This document shows positions 29,011 through 38,389 of a DNA stretch of 64,000 bases, piece by piece. Below the pieces are notes generated by a model. That model saw nothing but the letters and a program-made list of their open reading frames with translations. It ran no database searches and was not told where the DNA came from. Source of the stretch: Chitinophagales bacterium (GTDB taxonomy: Bacteria > Bacteroidota > Bacteroidia > Chitinophagales > UBA2359); assembly GCA_041392475.1 (NCBI GenBank), contig JAWKLZ010000002.1, positions 682,001 through 746,000 on the forward strand, given 5' to 3'. Both the position numbers and the translations under genes were made by a program. Position 1 is the stretch's first letter; each line of letters starts with the position of its first letter.

Positions 29011-29047
29011 AAAAACGCCGTAGGTCTGAGACCTACGGCGTTTTTTT
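29011..29047 (+). terminator. Strong terminator after the HU gene
   Basis: An 11-bp perfect GC-rich stem CGCCGTAGGTC / GACCTACGGCG with a 3-nt loop, flanked by A5 and T7, so it works in both directions. From 29048 to 29634 I see no gene, repeat or RNA that I can support. Confidence 0.9.
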
Positions 29048-29634
29048 ATGAAATTCTTTGCTCCAAATTTGGTTGTAGAAAACTTCAATTGGCATTTAAG
29101 AAATAGCTCTCTTTTTCTACTTCTAATATTTCCCAAGGACTTCAAATCTACTTCAATACCTACTCACATTTCTAAAAAATAGTTTATTAAAACTTTGTAA
29201 GTCGCTTTCAAGCTATTTTTTTGGTATTTTAGCATCAATAATTGTTTTCGACTGATTGTTTAGATTCATTTTGTTCATCAAAGCCTACAATGTTCATCCT
29301 ACAACCATAACCTGCTTATCGCCAAATCGAAACAATAAAGTACGTTTGGGCAATCTGGAAATGCAATTCTTAGAGATTATTGGATGAATTAAGTTTAGGT
29401 ACAAGTCAGTAAAAATGGGTTTATACGTTTTGAAAGAATGAAAAACTGTCCATATTCAAATATTACAGTGCCATAAAAAAGGTATGAGTTTTGCTTTAGA
29501 TGCAAATAGGCGCAAAGCAATCAACGAAATTCTGTAAAACGCCAAAAATTAAGTTAGGATTAGAACACCTCTTTTTAATTCCACAAAGTGTTCATTTACA
29601 ATTAGATAACAACCCCCATTCAACAATTATCCAA

Positions 29635-30228
29635 ATGAATAGATGTCTGGTATATTTCATGCTTTGTCTTTTCCCATTGCTGACCTACGCTCAAGCCCAT
29701 TCAAGGATTCTGACTTCTTCTTCTATTGCCGAGCCATGTTTTGTGACCTCTTATTTGAGTCATCAACACCTCATGGCGTTTCAGCATCGAGCCTTGCAAA
29801 AAGCAGAAGATGTAGAGGAATATCTAAAAATTGTACGCAACTATAAATACGACAAAATTCTGCGAGAACAAGCCGCAAAAATGTTGTTGGCGTTTTTTGT
29901 AAAAGATGCTGAAATCACCTTTGAATCTGATACACTCATTCGTCAAATTTCTGTTCAGGACTTTGTGCAAGAATTACTGGAACGAGATCAAAATAGCATT
30001 GTTCCCTCTCCCAAAACTATAAAAAACAAACGTTTAGAAAGTTCACTTGCCTTACAAAAAAGCGGATATTACGTTGGCATGATTGCCTACAACATGATTG
30101 ACAAGGAAGATCCTGATTTTACATCTGAAAGAATTATCACCGTACACTTGCAAAAAGTCGGAAAAATTTTTGGTGAAATTGAAGAAGATGTTTGGGAGGT
30201 CAAATTGGGAAATGTGGTGGTTCGATAA
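29635..30228 (+). CDS. Exported protein of unknown function
   Basis: 197 residues when started at ATG 29635, which places a clean signal peptide (CLVYFMLCLFPLLTYAQA) at the N-terminus; the longer frame from 29500 has none. The mature part is helical and charged (KAEDVEEYLKIVRNYKYDKILREQAAKMLLAFF), with a C-terminal beta segment. No family recognised. Periplasmic or outer-membrane location is likely. It is followed by the kynurenine-degradation genes but probably not co-transcribed, since a promoter-like box lies between. Confidence 0.6.
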   Translation: MNRCLVYFMLCLFPLLTYAQAHSRILTSSSIAEPCFVTSYLSHQHLMAFQHRALQKAEDVEEYLKIVRNYKYDKILREQAAKMLLAFFVKDAEITFESDTLIRQISVQDFVQELLERDQNSIVPSPKTIKNKRLESSLALQKSGYYVGMIAYNMIDKEDPDFTSERIITVHLQKVGKIFGEIEEDVWEVKLGNVVVR

Positions 30229-30296
30229 AAAATAACAGAACGGTAATCAAATATCGTTTACACCATATTTCAGTAAAAAAGGCTTGGATTATTTCG

Positions 30297-30304
30297 TATT
30301 TTTG
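30297..30304 (+). promoter_or_regulatory. Likely -7 box (TATTTTTG) ahead of the kynurenine cluster
   Basis: TATTTTTG lies 102 bp before the first gene of the cluster. Its predicted transcript would begin just before a degenerate copy of the GACTTTTGAAGTTT repeat (30317-30330, with a partial partner at 30351-30360), which would then lie in the leader. Confidence 0.4.
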
Positions 30305-30405
30305 TGAAAACAGCAAGACTTTTGAAGTTTATTTTTAGATACACATCCCACTTCAAAATTCTCATTGAATTATCAAAAATGCACTAATAAAACTCCAATC
30401 CTACA

Positions 30406-31170
30406 ATGACCAACTACAACCAATTAGCCGAAATATTAGATACTGCCGCACACCAAGCCATTCCCGTTCCTCAACTTAGTCTTTCCCATACACTGAATAT
30501 TGAAGAGGCATATGCCGTCCAAAGCATTTCAATAGCAAGACGATACATACGGGGAGAACGCCGAGTGGGTTTGAAATTGGGCTTTACGAGCAAGGCTAAA
30601 ATGGAACAAATGGGTGTTCACGACATGATTTGGGGGCGACTGACCAATCAAATGCAATACAAAAATAGCAGTGAACTTCCCATAAAAAGCTTTATTCACC
30701 CCCGAGCCGAACCCGAAATAGCTTTTCGAGTTTCCCAAACTTTCGACAAATCCCTTACCTTAGACAATGCCCTTCAATACATTGACGGCATAGCCGTAGC
30801 CATTGAAGTGATAGATTCTCGCTACAAAAACTTCAAGTTTTCCTTAGAAGATGTTGTTGCAGACAACTGTTCTTCGGCTGCTTTCACCATTGGAGAATGG
30901 CAACAAATTGATACCAACATTCGAGGAATTGCAATGTCACTCATCATTGACGGAGAAACCGTTGAAGTAGGAAATTCAGATGCCATTTTAGGAAACCCTT
31001 TAGAATCTTTGGTCAATGCCGCAAGATTGGCATTGCAGAATGGAGAGATATTGAAGGCTGGAGATATTATTTTGGCGGGAGCTGCAACGCCTGCTGTTTT
31101 TTTGAAAAGGGGTCAAACAGTTCTTGCGATTGCAGAAGGATTGGGAGAGGTGAGTTTGAAGATTTGTTAA
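30406..31170 (+). CDS. 4-oxalocrotonate decarboxylase / 2-oxopent-4-enoate hydratase family enzyme
   Basis: 254 residues of the MhpD/DmpH fumarylacetoacetase-like family. Diagnostic stretches are VGLKLGFTSKAKMEQMGV, HPRAEPEIAF with the metal-binding glutamates, and VIDSRYKNFKFSLEDVVADNCSSAAF, which favours the decarboxylase branch over the hydratase. In the 2-aminomuconate route this enzyme (NbaG equivalent) removes CO2 from 4-oxalocrotonate to give 2-oxopent-4-enoate. The neighbouring tryptophan dioxygenase and ACMS decarboxylase support that role. Distinguishing it from the hydratase needs a family tree. Confidence 0.8.
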   Translation: MTNYNQLAEILDTAAHQAIPVPQLSLSHTLNIEEAYAVQSISIARRYIRGERRVGLKLGFTSKAKMEQMGVHDMIWGRLTNQMQYKNSSELPIKSFIHPRAEPEIAFRVSQTFDKSLTLDNALQYIDGIAVAIEVIDSRYKNFKFSLEDVVADNCSSAAFTIGEWQQIDTNIRGIAMSLIIDGETVEVGNSDAILGNPLESLVNAARLALQNGEILKAGDIILAGAATPAVFLKRGQTVLAIAEGLGEVSLKIC

Positions 31171-31210
31171 AACGATTGGTGAATATGGTAAAGAAAACAT
31201 GAAATTAAAA

Positions 31211-31255
31211 GCTCCAACGGAGCAACATAACCTAACATAGGGTCAGAACCCTATG
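31211..31255 (+). repeat. Two hairpins at the start of the tryptophan dioxygenase gene
   Basis: GCTCC-AAC-GGAGC (31211-31223) and CATAGGG-TCAGAA-CCCTATG (31236-31255). The second stem contains the upstream ATG at 31253. The first resembles GGAGC-rich intergenic sequence at about 59434-59460 and may belong to a dispersed repeat family. Confidence 0.45.
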
Positions 31256-32383
31256 AAAACAAGAAAAATGGACAAGACAGCTAAAAAATACATGACCATT
31301 CACTACAACAATTATCTGGGACTAGACAACATCTTGGATGCCCAGAAATTGCGAAGTGCAGAATTGGACAACGAGCCAGCCCACGAAGAAATGCTCTTTA
31401 TCATTGTGCATCAGAGCTATGAGTTGTGGTTCAAACAAATCATTCATGAATTAGAGTCGGTCATCATTATGTTTAACCGCAAAGATGTGGACGAAAAAAA
31501 TATCAGCACTTCAATCGCTCGCCTGAATCGGGTCATCAAAATCTTCAAATTGTTGATAGAGCATATTCCAATTATGGAGAGCATGACTCCTTTGGATTTT
31601 TTGGATTTTCGGTCTTACCTTTTTCCTGCATCAGGCTTCCAAAGTTTCCAATTTCGCAAAGTAGAAAACCTCTTGGGCTTACCCGAAGAAGAGCGCATGA
31701 CCTATGCAGGACATCACTACGCTGCTTTTTTTACGGAAGAACAGCAACAAGAATTGGACAGAATCACTAAAAATGGCAATCTATTTCACGCCGTACAAGA
31801 TTGGCTCGAAAGAACGCCTTTTTTGCAGTTGGGTAACTTCGATTTTTTGACCGCTTACAAAGAAGCAGTAGAAAGAATGGTTGCCAAAGAAGCCAAAGCC
31901 ATTCAATCATCAGACTATTTGACCGAGAAAGAAAAAACCATGCGCCTACGGATGATGGGTTCAACGGATACTTATTTCAAATCCATCCTCGACCCAAAAG
32001 TTCACAAACAGTTAATAGATGAAGGCAAGCAAAGATTGAGCTATAGAGCTACTTTAGCAGCATTAATGATTAATTTGTACAATGAAGAACCTTTACTTCA
32101 ATTTCCCTACCGCTTTTTGATTTGTTTGGTGGATATTGATGAGTTATTGACAACTTGGCGCTACCGCCATTCCCAAATGGTGATGCGGATGTTGGGCAGA
32201 AAAGTCGGTACAGGCGGCTCTTCAGGACACGAATACCTCCATGCAACGGCGGTCAAACACCATATTTTTACCGACTTGCACAATGTTTCGACCTTGCTAA
32301 TTCCTCGCTCTGAGTTACCAGAACTACCCAAAGAACTGCAAAAGGAACTGGGTTTTTGCTTCACTTATCCTGAAAAATGGTAA
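31253..32383 (+). CDS. kynA: Tryptophan 2,3-dioxygenase
   Basis: 376 residues from ATG 31253; ATG 31268 (MDKTAKKYM) is equally plausible because the first ATG lies in a hairpin stem. Family signatures are HQSYELWFKQIIHELESV (heme pocket), FRSYLFPASGFQSFQFR, and GTGGSSGHEYL near the C-terminus, which contacts the substrate. The heme enzyme opens the indole ring of L-tryptophan to N-formylkynurenine, the first step of the pathway. Formamidase (kynB) was not found in the window. Confidence 0.95.
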   Translation: MKTRKMDKTAKKYMTIHYNNYLGLDNILDAQKLRSAELDNEPAHEEMLFIIVHQSYELWFKQIIHELESVIIMFNRKDVDEKNISTSIARLNRVIKIFKLLIEHIPIMESMTPLDFLDFRSYLFPASGFQSFQFRKVENLLGLPEEERMTYAGHHYAAFFTEEQQQELDRITKNGNLFHAVQDWLERTPFLQLGNFDFLTAYKEAVERMVAKEAKAIQSSDYLTEKEKTMRLRMMGSTDTYFKSILDPKVHKQLIDEGKQRLSYRATLAALMINLYNEEPLLQFPYRFLICLVDIDELLTTWRYRHSQMVMRMLGRKVGTGGSSGHEYLHATAVKHHIFTDLHNVSTLLIPRSELPELPKELQKELGFCFTYPEKW

Positions 32384-32441
32384 TTCAGGAATGAAAATTA
32401 AAACTGAGAGTAAAAATTAAAACCATATAAATCCACACACT

Positions 32442-33506
32442 ATGAGAATCAACGGACACTCACACTTACTCCCTTATCCCGAAGACATTCCAGCATTTAT
32501 GAAGGAAAAAGAAATCTTTTGGGTGGATGAAGACCGAAAATACATGCTGCAAAAGGGGTGGAAACGCCCAATCACCCATTCCAGTTTTTTCTTGAACGAA
32601 AAATTGGAGTGGATGGAACGCAACAAGATTGACCATGCTGTGGTCTTAAATCTTTCCCAACTCTATGGGAATGGTTTGCGATTGGAGGAAATGAAGCAAG
32701 TCCTCCGATTCCAAAACGACTTCAATGCCAAGATTCAAGCCGACCACCCTGATAAATTTACCTGTGGTTTTGTGGTACATACAGGTTTTGTGCGGGGCGC
32801 ATTGTGGGAAATGGAACGCTGTGTAGAGGAATTGGGTTTGCGGGTTTTGTGTCTTCCGACCCATTTTATGGATTCCATTGGTACTTGGCGAACGATTTTT
32901 GATGTGGATATCGAACCGATTTTGGAGTTGGCGAATCACTACAAGTTGGCGATTGAAATTCACCCCTACGATGGCGAGAAATTCATCAATTTAGAGAATG
33001 TTTCTTGGCGATTCCATCTCGTGTGGATGTTGGCGCAATGCGCTGATTCCTATCACTTTTATACACTCAATGGCTACCACGAAAAGTACCCCAATATCCG
33101 AGTCTGTTTTGCTCATGGTGGTCAATTGGCACAAATCAATTTGGGACGTAGAATTCAGGGTTTTGATGGCAGACCCGATTTGTTCAAAGACAAAATCCAT
33201 CCCCGAAAAGCCATCGGTCATCCCAATATCTACTTCGATACTTTGGTGCATGATACTTTTTCATTTGAGTTGATGGTCAAACGTCAAAAAGGTACAAATC
33301 AAATTATTATGGGATTGGATGACCCTTATCCGCTTGGTGAAATGGAAAGTTTGCCACAATCTTCTTATCCTGGAAAATTACTGGATTTGGCTTTGCAAGA
33401 AAATATCATTACGAAAGAGCAGCATACGGAAATTTGGTGTGAGAATGTTTTGAGGTGGTTGGGAACGGAGGCAGCCGAAAGGATTGAAAAAGTTTGTAAA
33501 ATATGA
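32442..33506 (+). CDS. 2-amino-3-carboxymuconate-6-semialdehyde decarboxylase-like amidohydrolase
   Basis: 354 residues of the amidohydrolase superfamily, ACMSD branch. The metal-binding HxH is in the start MRINGHSHLLP. Later ligands are expected at AIEIHPYD, CFAHGGQLAQI and MGLDDPYPLGEM. It would decarboxylate the 3-hydroxyanthranilate ring-cleavage product to 2-aminomuconate semialdehyde and so steer flux away from quinolinate. It lies 58 bp after the dioxygenase. The operon is then interrupted by the restriction locus starting at 33663. Confidence 0.85.
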   Translation: MRINGHSHLLPYPEDIPAFMKEKEIFWVDEDRKYMLQKGWKRPITHSSFFLNEKLEWMERNKIDHAVVLNLSQLYGNGLRLEEMKQVLRFQNDFNAKIQADHPDKFTCGFVVHTGFVRGALWEMERCVEELGLRVLCLPTHFMDSIGTWRTIFDVDIEPILELANHYKLAIEIHPYDGEKFINLENVSWRFHLVWMLAQCADSYHFYTLNGYHEKYPNIRVCFAHGGQLAQINLGRRIQGFDGRPDLFKDKIHPRKAIGHPNIYFDTLVHDTFSFELMVKRQKGTNQIIMGLDDPYPLGEMESLPQSSYPGKLLDLALQENIITKEQHTEIWCENVLRWLGTEAAERIEKVCKI

Positions 33507-33662
33507 GAGTCATTTTCAATACAAATAATTTGTTTTAAAAAAAAAAATCGGCTTTTTAGTTTCTTAAATAATTAATCCTTAAAGAAACCTGATTAAGATA
33601 TGAATATCCAATGAATTGTAATAATTTTAGCCTTTCAATTCTCATCTTATTGCAATAAAACT

Positions 33663-35294
33663 ATGCTACAAAATAATGCAAGTTTAAAAAACCTGATTCA
33701 GGGCTTATGGGATATGTTTTGGAGTGGAGGATTAGCTAATCCAATCACTGCTATTGAACAGATTACCTATTTGTTATTTATGCGTCAATTAGACGAGTTG
33801 GATATAAAGAAAATAGAAGAAGCAACTGCAAGTAATGCTCCTTATACTTCAAAATTTGAAGGTATTTATTTGCCTGATGGTTTGGAGGATAAACCAGAAA
33901 ATTATCGAAATAAAACAGAGTTTAAATGGAGTTACTTCACAAAACAAGGCTGGGAAGATAAGCAGCTGTTAGACCATGTAAAAAAGAATGTTTTTCCTTT
34001 TATACAAAAACTGAATGAGGAAGAAACATCTATACAAAAACTGAATGATGAAGAAACATCTTTTACAAAATATATGGAAGATGCTAACTTCGTTATTCCC
34101 AAACCATCTTTGATAAAGGGAGCAATTAGCACGATAGAGGATATTTTTGTAGAAATCAAAAAAGATGCAGAGGAAGACGGACAGGCTTTTCAAGACATAC
34201 AGGGTGATGTTTATGAAATGCTGTTGGGAGAAATAGCTCAAGCTGGTAAAAATGGACAGTTCAGAACGCCACGACACTTGATTAAATTAATGGTAGAATT
34301 GTTAGAACCGCAATTAGGAGATACAATAGCTGACCCTGCATGTGGTACGGCTGGCTATCTTTTAGGCGCTTATCAATATATTTTGACGGATTTGGTGAGA
34401 CAACGCCAGCCTGAAAAGTTGGTTACTGATGTTGATGGATTTGAGAGTTGCCCGACTTCTACTATTCTTCGACCAGAGGAAAAAGCAACCTTAGAAAATA
34501 GTTTATTTGGATTTGATATTGATTTAACGATGGTTCGTTTTGGATTGATGAATTTGATGATGCACGGCATTGATAATCCAAATATTGAACGAAAAGACAC
34601 ATTAGGTAAAACCTACAATGAACCTGCTAAATATACCAAAATCTTAGCGAACCCACCATTTACAGGTAAAATAGATAAAGATGACATTAATGAAAATTTG
34701 GGCTTAGTAACTAACTCTACTGAGTTGTTATTTTTGGCTCGTATTTCTCGGATGTTGGTAAAAAATGGTCAAGCCGCAGTTATTATTCCAGAAGGTGTAT
34801 TGTTTGGTAGCTCAAAAGCTAATAAGGCAGCTCGTGAAATTTTATTAAAAGATAACCAATTAGAGGCAGTTATTTCTCTTCCTGCTGGTGCTTTTAAGCC
34901 TTATACTGGTGTAAAAACGGCTATTGTGGTTTTTACAAAAGTAGCAGACAATAGCAAAATTTGGAATACAGAAAAGGTTTGGTTCTATGCTTTAGAGCAT
35001 GATGGTTATACTTTGGACGATAAACGTAAAAAACTTAAAGAAAATGTTTTGCCAGAGGTGAAAAAGCGTTATAAAATAAGGCAAGCAACAACATACAAGG
35101 ATAGGAAAACACACTTTTTTGTACCAATTGATGAAATACAAAAAAATGGATTGGATTTAAGTTATAACCGTTATAAAGAATATGAATATGTGGAGCAAAA
35201 GTATGCAACACCTAAAAAGATTTTAGCAATAATTTTAGCTTTGGAAAATGAAATTTTAGAAGAATTGAATGAATTAAATGAAATTATAGGATGA
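33663..35294 (+). CDS. hsdM: Type I DNA adenine methyltransferase subunit
   Basis: 543 residues. An N-terminal helical HsdM domain (LIQGLWDMFWSGGLANPITAIEQITYLLFMRQLDE) is followed by the N6-adenine methylase domain with motif I (DPACGTAGYLLG, about residue 222) and motif IV NPPF at residues 330-333. Two 30-bp direct repeats at 34001-34060 insert an extra KLN.EETS unit into the N-terminal region. The gene heads a four-gene operon with ATGA overlaps. Composition is clearly more AT-rich than the flanking kynurenine genes, which suggests transfer. Confidence 0.95.
   Translation: MLQNNASLKNLIQGLWDMFWSGGLANPITAIEQITYLLFMRQLDELDIKKIEEATASNAPYTSKFEGIYLPDGLEDKPENYRNKTEFKWSYFTKQGWEDKQLLDHVKKNVFPFIQKLNEEETSIQKLNDEETSFTKYMEDANFVIPKPSLIKGAISTIEDIFVEIKKDAEEDGQAFQDIQGDVYEMLLGEIAQAGKNGQFRTPRHLIKLMVELLEPQLGDTIADPACGTAGYLLGAYQYILTDLVRQRQPEKLVTDVDGFESCPTSTILRPEEKATLENSLFGFDIDLTMVRFGLMNLMMHGIDNPNIERKDTLGKTYNEPAKYTKILANPPFTGKIDKDDINENLGLVTNSTELLFLARISRMLVKNGQAAVIIPEGVLFGSSKANKAAREILLKDNQLEAVISLPAGAFKPYTGVKTAIVVFTKVADNSKIWNTEKVWFYALEHDGYTLDDKRKKLKENVLPEVKKRYKIRQATTYKDRKTHFFVPIDEIQKNGLDLSYNRYKEYEYVEQKYATPKKILAIILALENEILEELNELNEIIG
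34001..34060 (+). repeat. 30-bp tandem direct repeat inside hsdM
   Basis: Two head-to-tail 30-bp copies (34001-34030 and 34031-34060) differing at one base. Copy change would keep the frame and alter the protein by ten residues. Confidence 0.9.
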
Positions 35295-36697
35295 TAAAAA
35301 AGCTAAAAGATATTTGTAAGTTCTTATCTGGCTATAATTGGAAATCATCAAAATTTTCTGATGAAGGAATTCCTATTATTAGAATAGGTAATTTAAATAC
35401 TACTCACTCAAATTTTAAATATTGGAATGATAGTTATGACAAGAAATATATAATCAAGCATGGAGACATATTAGTAAGTTTATCTGGAACTATAAAAGTA
35501 GCCAAATGGATAGGTAAAAATGCTTTATTAAACCAACGAATTGTAAAAATTACAGCTAAAGAAAACATTAATGTTGACTGGGTTTTTTATCAAATTAAAT
35601 ACGCTATTGAGCAAATAGAAGCCAAAGCCAAACAAGCTACAATCAAAAATGTTTCAATAAATGACTTAAAGAAAATTGAAGTTGAAGTTCCCGATTTAGA
35701 AACTCAAAACAAAATTGTAGCAGTATTAGATAAGGCGAGTAATTTGATTGAAAAACGGAAAGGAAGTATTGAGTTATTAGATGATTTAATTGAAACTCAG
35801 TATTTCAAAATATTTGGAGAACCTTATGAAAATACTAAAAAATGGAAAACTAAGCCACTTAATGATATTGTTAAAAATATTAAAACAGGTTGGAGCATTG
35901 GAGGAGAACGTAGATTAAAACAAGATGATGAATATGGTGTATTAATGGTTAGTGCGGTAACTACAGGCGAGTTTAAACCAAATGAGTATAAAGCAATTCC
36001 CAAAGAAAAGATTACAAGAGATATTATTACAGTTCAAAAAGGTGATTTACTATTTTCAAGAGCAAATACATTAAAATATGTTGCTGCAACATGTATTGTA
36101 GAAGAAGATTACCCTAAGTTATTCTTACCAGATAAATTGTGGAAAATCATTGTTGATAAGAAACAAATAACTCCAGAGTATTTAAAATTGACTTTGAGTA
36201 GTGTTACTTTTAATGAAAACTTATCTCGTTCGGCAACAGGTTCAAGCAGTTCTATGCTAAATATTTCTAAACGTAAGTTAAAAGAAACTATAATTCCTGT
36301 ACCTCCTTTAGAAAAGCAGAAAGAACTATCCACAATATATTGGAAAATCAGAGGAATGAAATCTAAAAAAAGAAAATCGTTAGAGTATATAGAAACACTT
36401 TTCAACTCAATTCTCCAAAGAGCATTTAACGGTCAACTTAATTTCGACCATAATTTAGAGTTAAATTCATTGTTAAATAAAATTGATTTAGAAGCAAAAG
36501 AAAATGATTTATCTTCCATCAAAAATGACGATACTTATTTTCAGTTGTTGATAGATAGATTAAATAATCAAAAATTTGAGACCATTGATTTATACAATAA
36601 AGCTAAATATGCTGTTTTTGAATTGCTAAAAACCAAAGAAGGCATAGAACAGGTTTATGATACTACTTCAAAAAAAATAAAGTTAGCTTCCAAATGA
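35291..36697 (+). CDS. hsdS: Type I restriction specificity subunit
   Basis: 468 residues with two target-recognition domains, each followed by a helical spacer. The first half has FLSGYNWKSSKFSDEGIPIIRIGNL, GDILVSLSGT and PDLETQNKIVAVLDKASNLIEKR. The second half has KNIKTGWSIGG, GDLLFSRANT and PPLEKQKELSTIY. A C-terminal tail of about 80 residues follows the last spacer. It fixes the DNA sequence modified by HsdM. It overlaps hsdM and the ATPase gene by 4 bp each. Confidence 0.93.
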   Translation: MIKKLKDICKFLSGYNWKSSKFSDEGIPIIRIGNLNTTHSNFKYWNDSYDKKYIIKHGDILVSLSGTIKVAKWIGKNALLNQRIVKITAKENINVDWVFYQIKYAIEQIEAKAKQATIKNVSINDLKKIEVEVPDLETQNKIVAVLDKASNLIEKRKGSIELLDDLIETQYFKIFGEPYENTKKWKTKPLNDIVKNIKTGWSIGGERRLKQDDEYGVLMVSAVTTGEFKPNEYKAIPKEKITRDIITVQKGDLLFSRANTLKYVAATCIVEEDYPKLFLPDKLWKIIVDKKQITPEYLKLTLSSVTFNENLSRSATGSSSSMLNISKRKLKETIIPVPPLEKQKELSTIYWKIRGMKSKKRKSLEYIETLFNSILQRAFNGQLNFDHNLELNSLLNKIDLEAKENDLSSIKNDDTYFQLLIDRLNNQKFETIDLYNKAKYAVFELLKTKEGIEQVYDTTSKKIKLASK

Positions 36698-38389
36698 AAT
36701 TACTCCGCTTAACCATCAATGAAGAATTTAGAAGTCTGCACAAAGGATTTACGATTAATTTCCATCAAATGACAAAAAAAGGGATGTCATTGATGGAAGA
36801 GTTTCAGCCTTTCTGTTTTGCGGGTTTAAATGGAAGTGGAAAATCCAATGTATTAGAGGCTTTGGCTTCGATTTTCTATCATTTGGAGTTTTGTGTAGCT
36901 AAATATCATCCCGATAATTTTAATTTTAGACGAGAAGTTTCTAAGCCAGATGCCTTTGAATTGGAGTATTTAATAGGCGAAAAGGAGCATACAGAGTATA
37001 AAATAAGTAATTTAAATAAAGTTTTGATTACTAAAGAAATAGGTGGAATTCCTCAAATGACCGTTGAAAAAGTTAATAGTGAAGATAAGGGAACAACATT
37101 TCCACTTAACCCAGCCGAAACCGATAATCAGATAGTCGGACAAAGTTACTTACCTGATATTGTTATAGGATATTCATCGGGTGAAAATGAAATATTAAGT
37201 CTACCGTTTCTAAAAAGTCGGTTAGTTAATTTTGATGAATACGTTGAAACATTTTATAGTAAGGCTGTATTTAATGAACCGCAAAGTAGCTTGATTTATG
37301 TTGATGAAGAAATGAGCCAAGCTGTATTATTAGCAGCATTAATTTTTGAAGATGATGACACTTTAGAACCTTTAAGAGATGAATTGGGAATTATTGGTTT
37401 GAGAAGCTTTAGAATACATTTGAATAACCATGGATTAACCTTTCCCAAAGATGGTAATACAGGGGATTACAGAATTCCAATTTTAGGACATATTGATGAC
37501 GAAATAAAAAAACTGAAACAATGCTCAACATCTTGGTTTGAATTTAAAGATGAAAACGTGAGTGATTTTTATGATTTTAAAACCATTATAATAGATTTTT
37601 TTATAGATGAAGAAGGCAATACTCAAAAAATTTTTAAAGAATATTTTAAATCATCTTTTGAATTATTTCGTTTTTTTCAAACACTCTATGAATTGAATTT
37701 TAATGTTGTAAATGAAGGAATAAAAAAAGATGTTTACCAATCAACAGGTGTTTATACAAAAAATAAAATTTCTATCCCTGCCCCAAATGACCAAGTATTT
37801 AGATTTCAAAATCTTAAAAATAGAAGAAGGACAACCTCCAAAAGAATTGCTATTGCGTAATTTTTCGGATGGTGAGCATCAGTTTTTGCATACCATTGGA
37901 ATTTGTATGATGCTCAAACGTAGAAGATCCTTACTATTGTTGGATGAACCCGAAACACATTTCAATCCAAGTTGGCGGGCAAAGTTCATCAAAACACTAA
38001 ATCAAAGTATAACAGCAGGAAGCTTAAATCTTGATAATATCAATATTCATTTACTAAAAGATATTATTTTGACTTCTCACTCTCCATTTATTATTTCCGA
38101 TTGCTTGCCTAATAATGTGGTTTTCTTTGATAGAGATGAGGAAAATAAAGTAGAGGCAAGAAGTGCAAAGAATTTAGGATTTAATACTTTTGGCGCAAGT
38201 GTAGAATATATCTTACAAAGATTTTTTAAAATGAAAAATCTTGTTTCAGAATACTCTCTTGAACAAATTAAAGAGGTTGTTAAAAATGGCAGTATAGAAG
38301 AAATTGAATATGCTATTGAATATTTTGGAGAATCAAGCATCAAACAATTTCTATTTAGAAAATTATATGAAAAAAAGCAAAATTTATGA
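36694..38389 (+). CDS. Restriction-associated AAA ATPase (frameshifted, two overlapping frames)
   Basis: Two frames together encode one SMC/RecF-like AAA ATPase of about 564 residues. The first frame (36694-37860) holds Walker A GLNGSGKS at residues 44-51. The second (37730-38389) holds the signature FSDGEHQFLH and Walker B LLLLDEPETHFNPSW. They align in register if one A is removed from the A5 run at 37816-37820. It resembles PtuA-type and restriction-associated AAA ATPases. The downstream HNH gene overlaps by 4 bp, so the pair should act together. The break may be a real mutation, a sequencing error or a programmed shift; the two halves alone should not be active. Confidence 0.8.

Noticed and set aside
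29500..29634. 45-codon N-terminal extension of the exported protein at 29635
   Set aside because: It would bury the signal peptide inside the protein, and its composition does not look coding.
36694..38389. Two separate genes for the ATPase halves
   Set aside because: The halves overlap by 131 bp and split one conserved domain between Walker A and Walker B. A one-base change restores the whole protein, so a single broken gene is the better reading.
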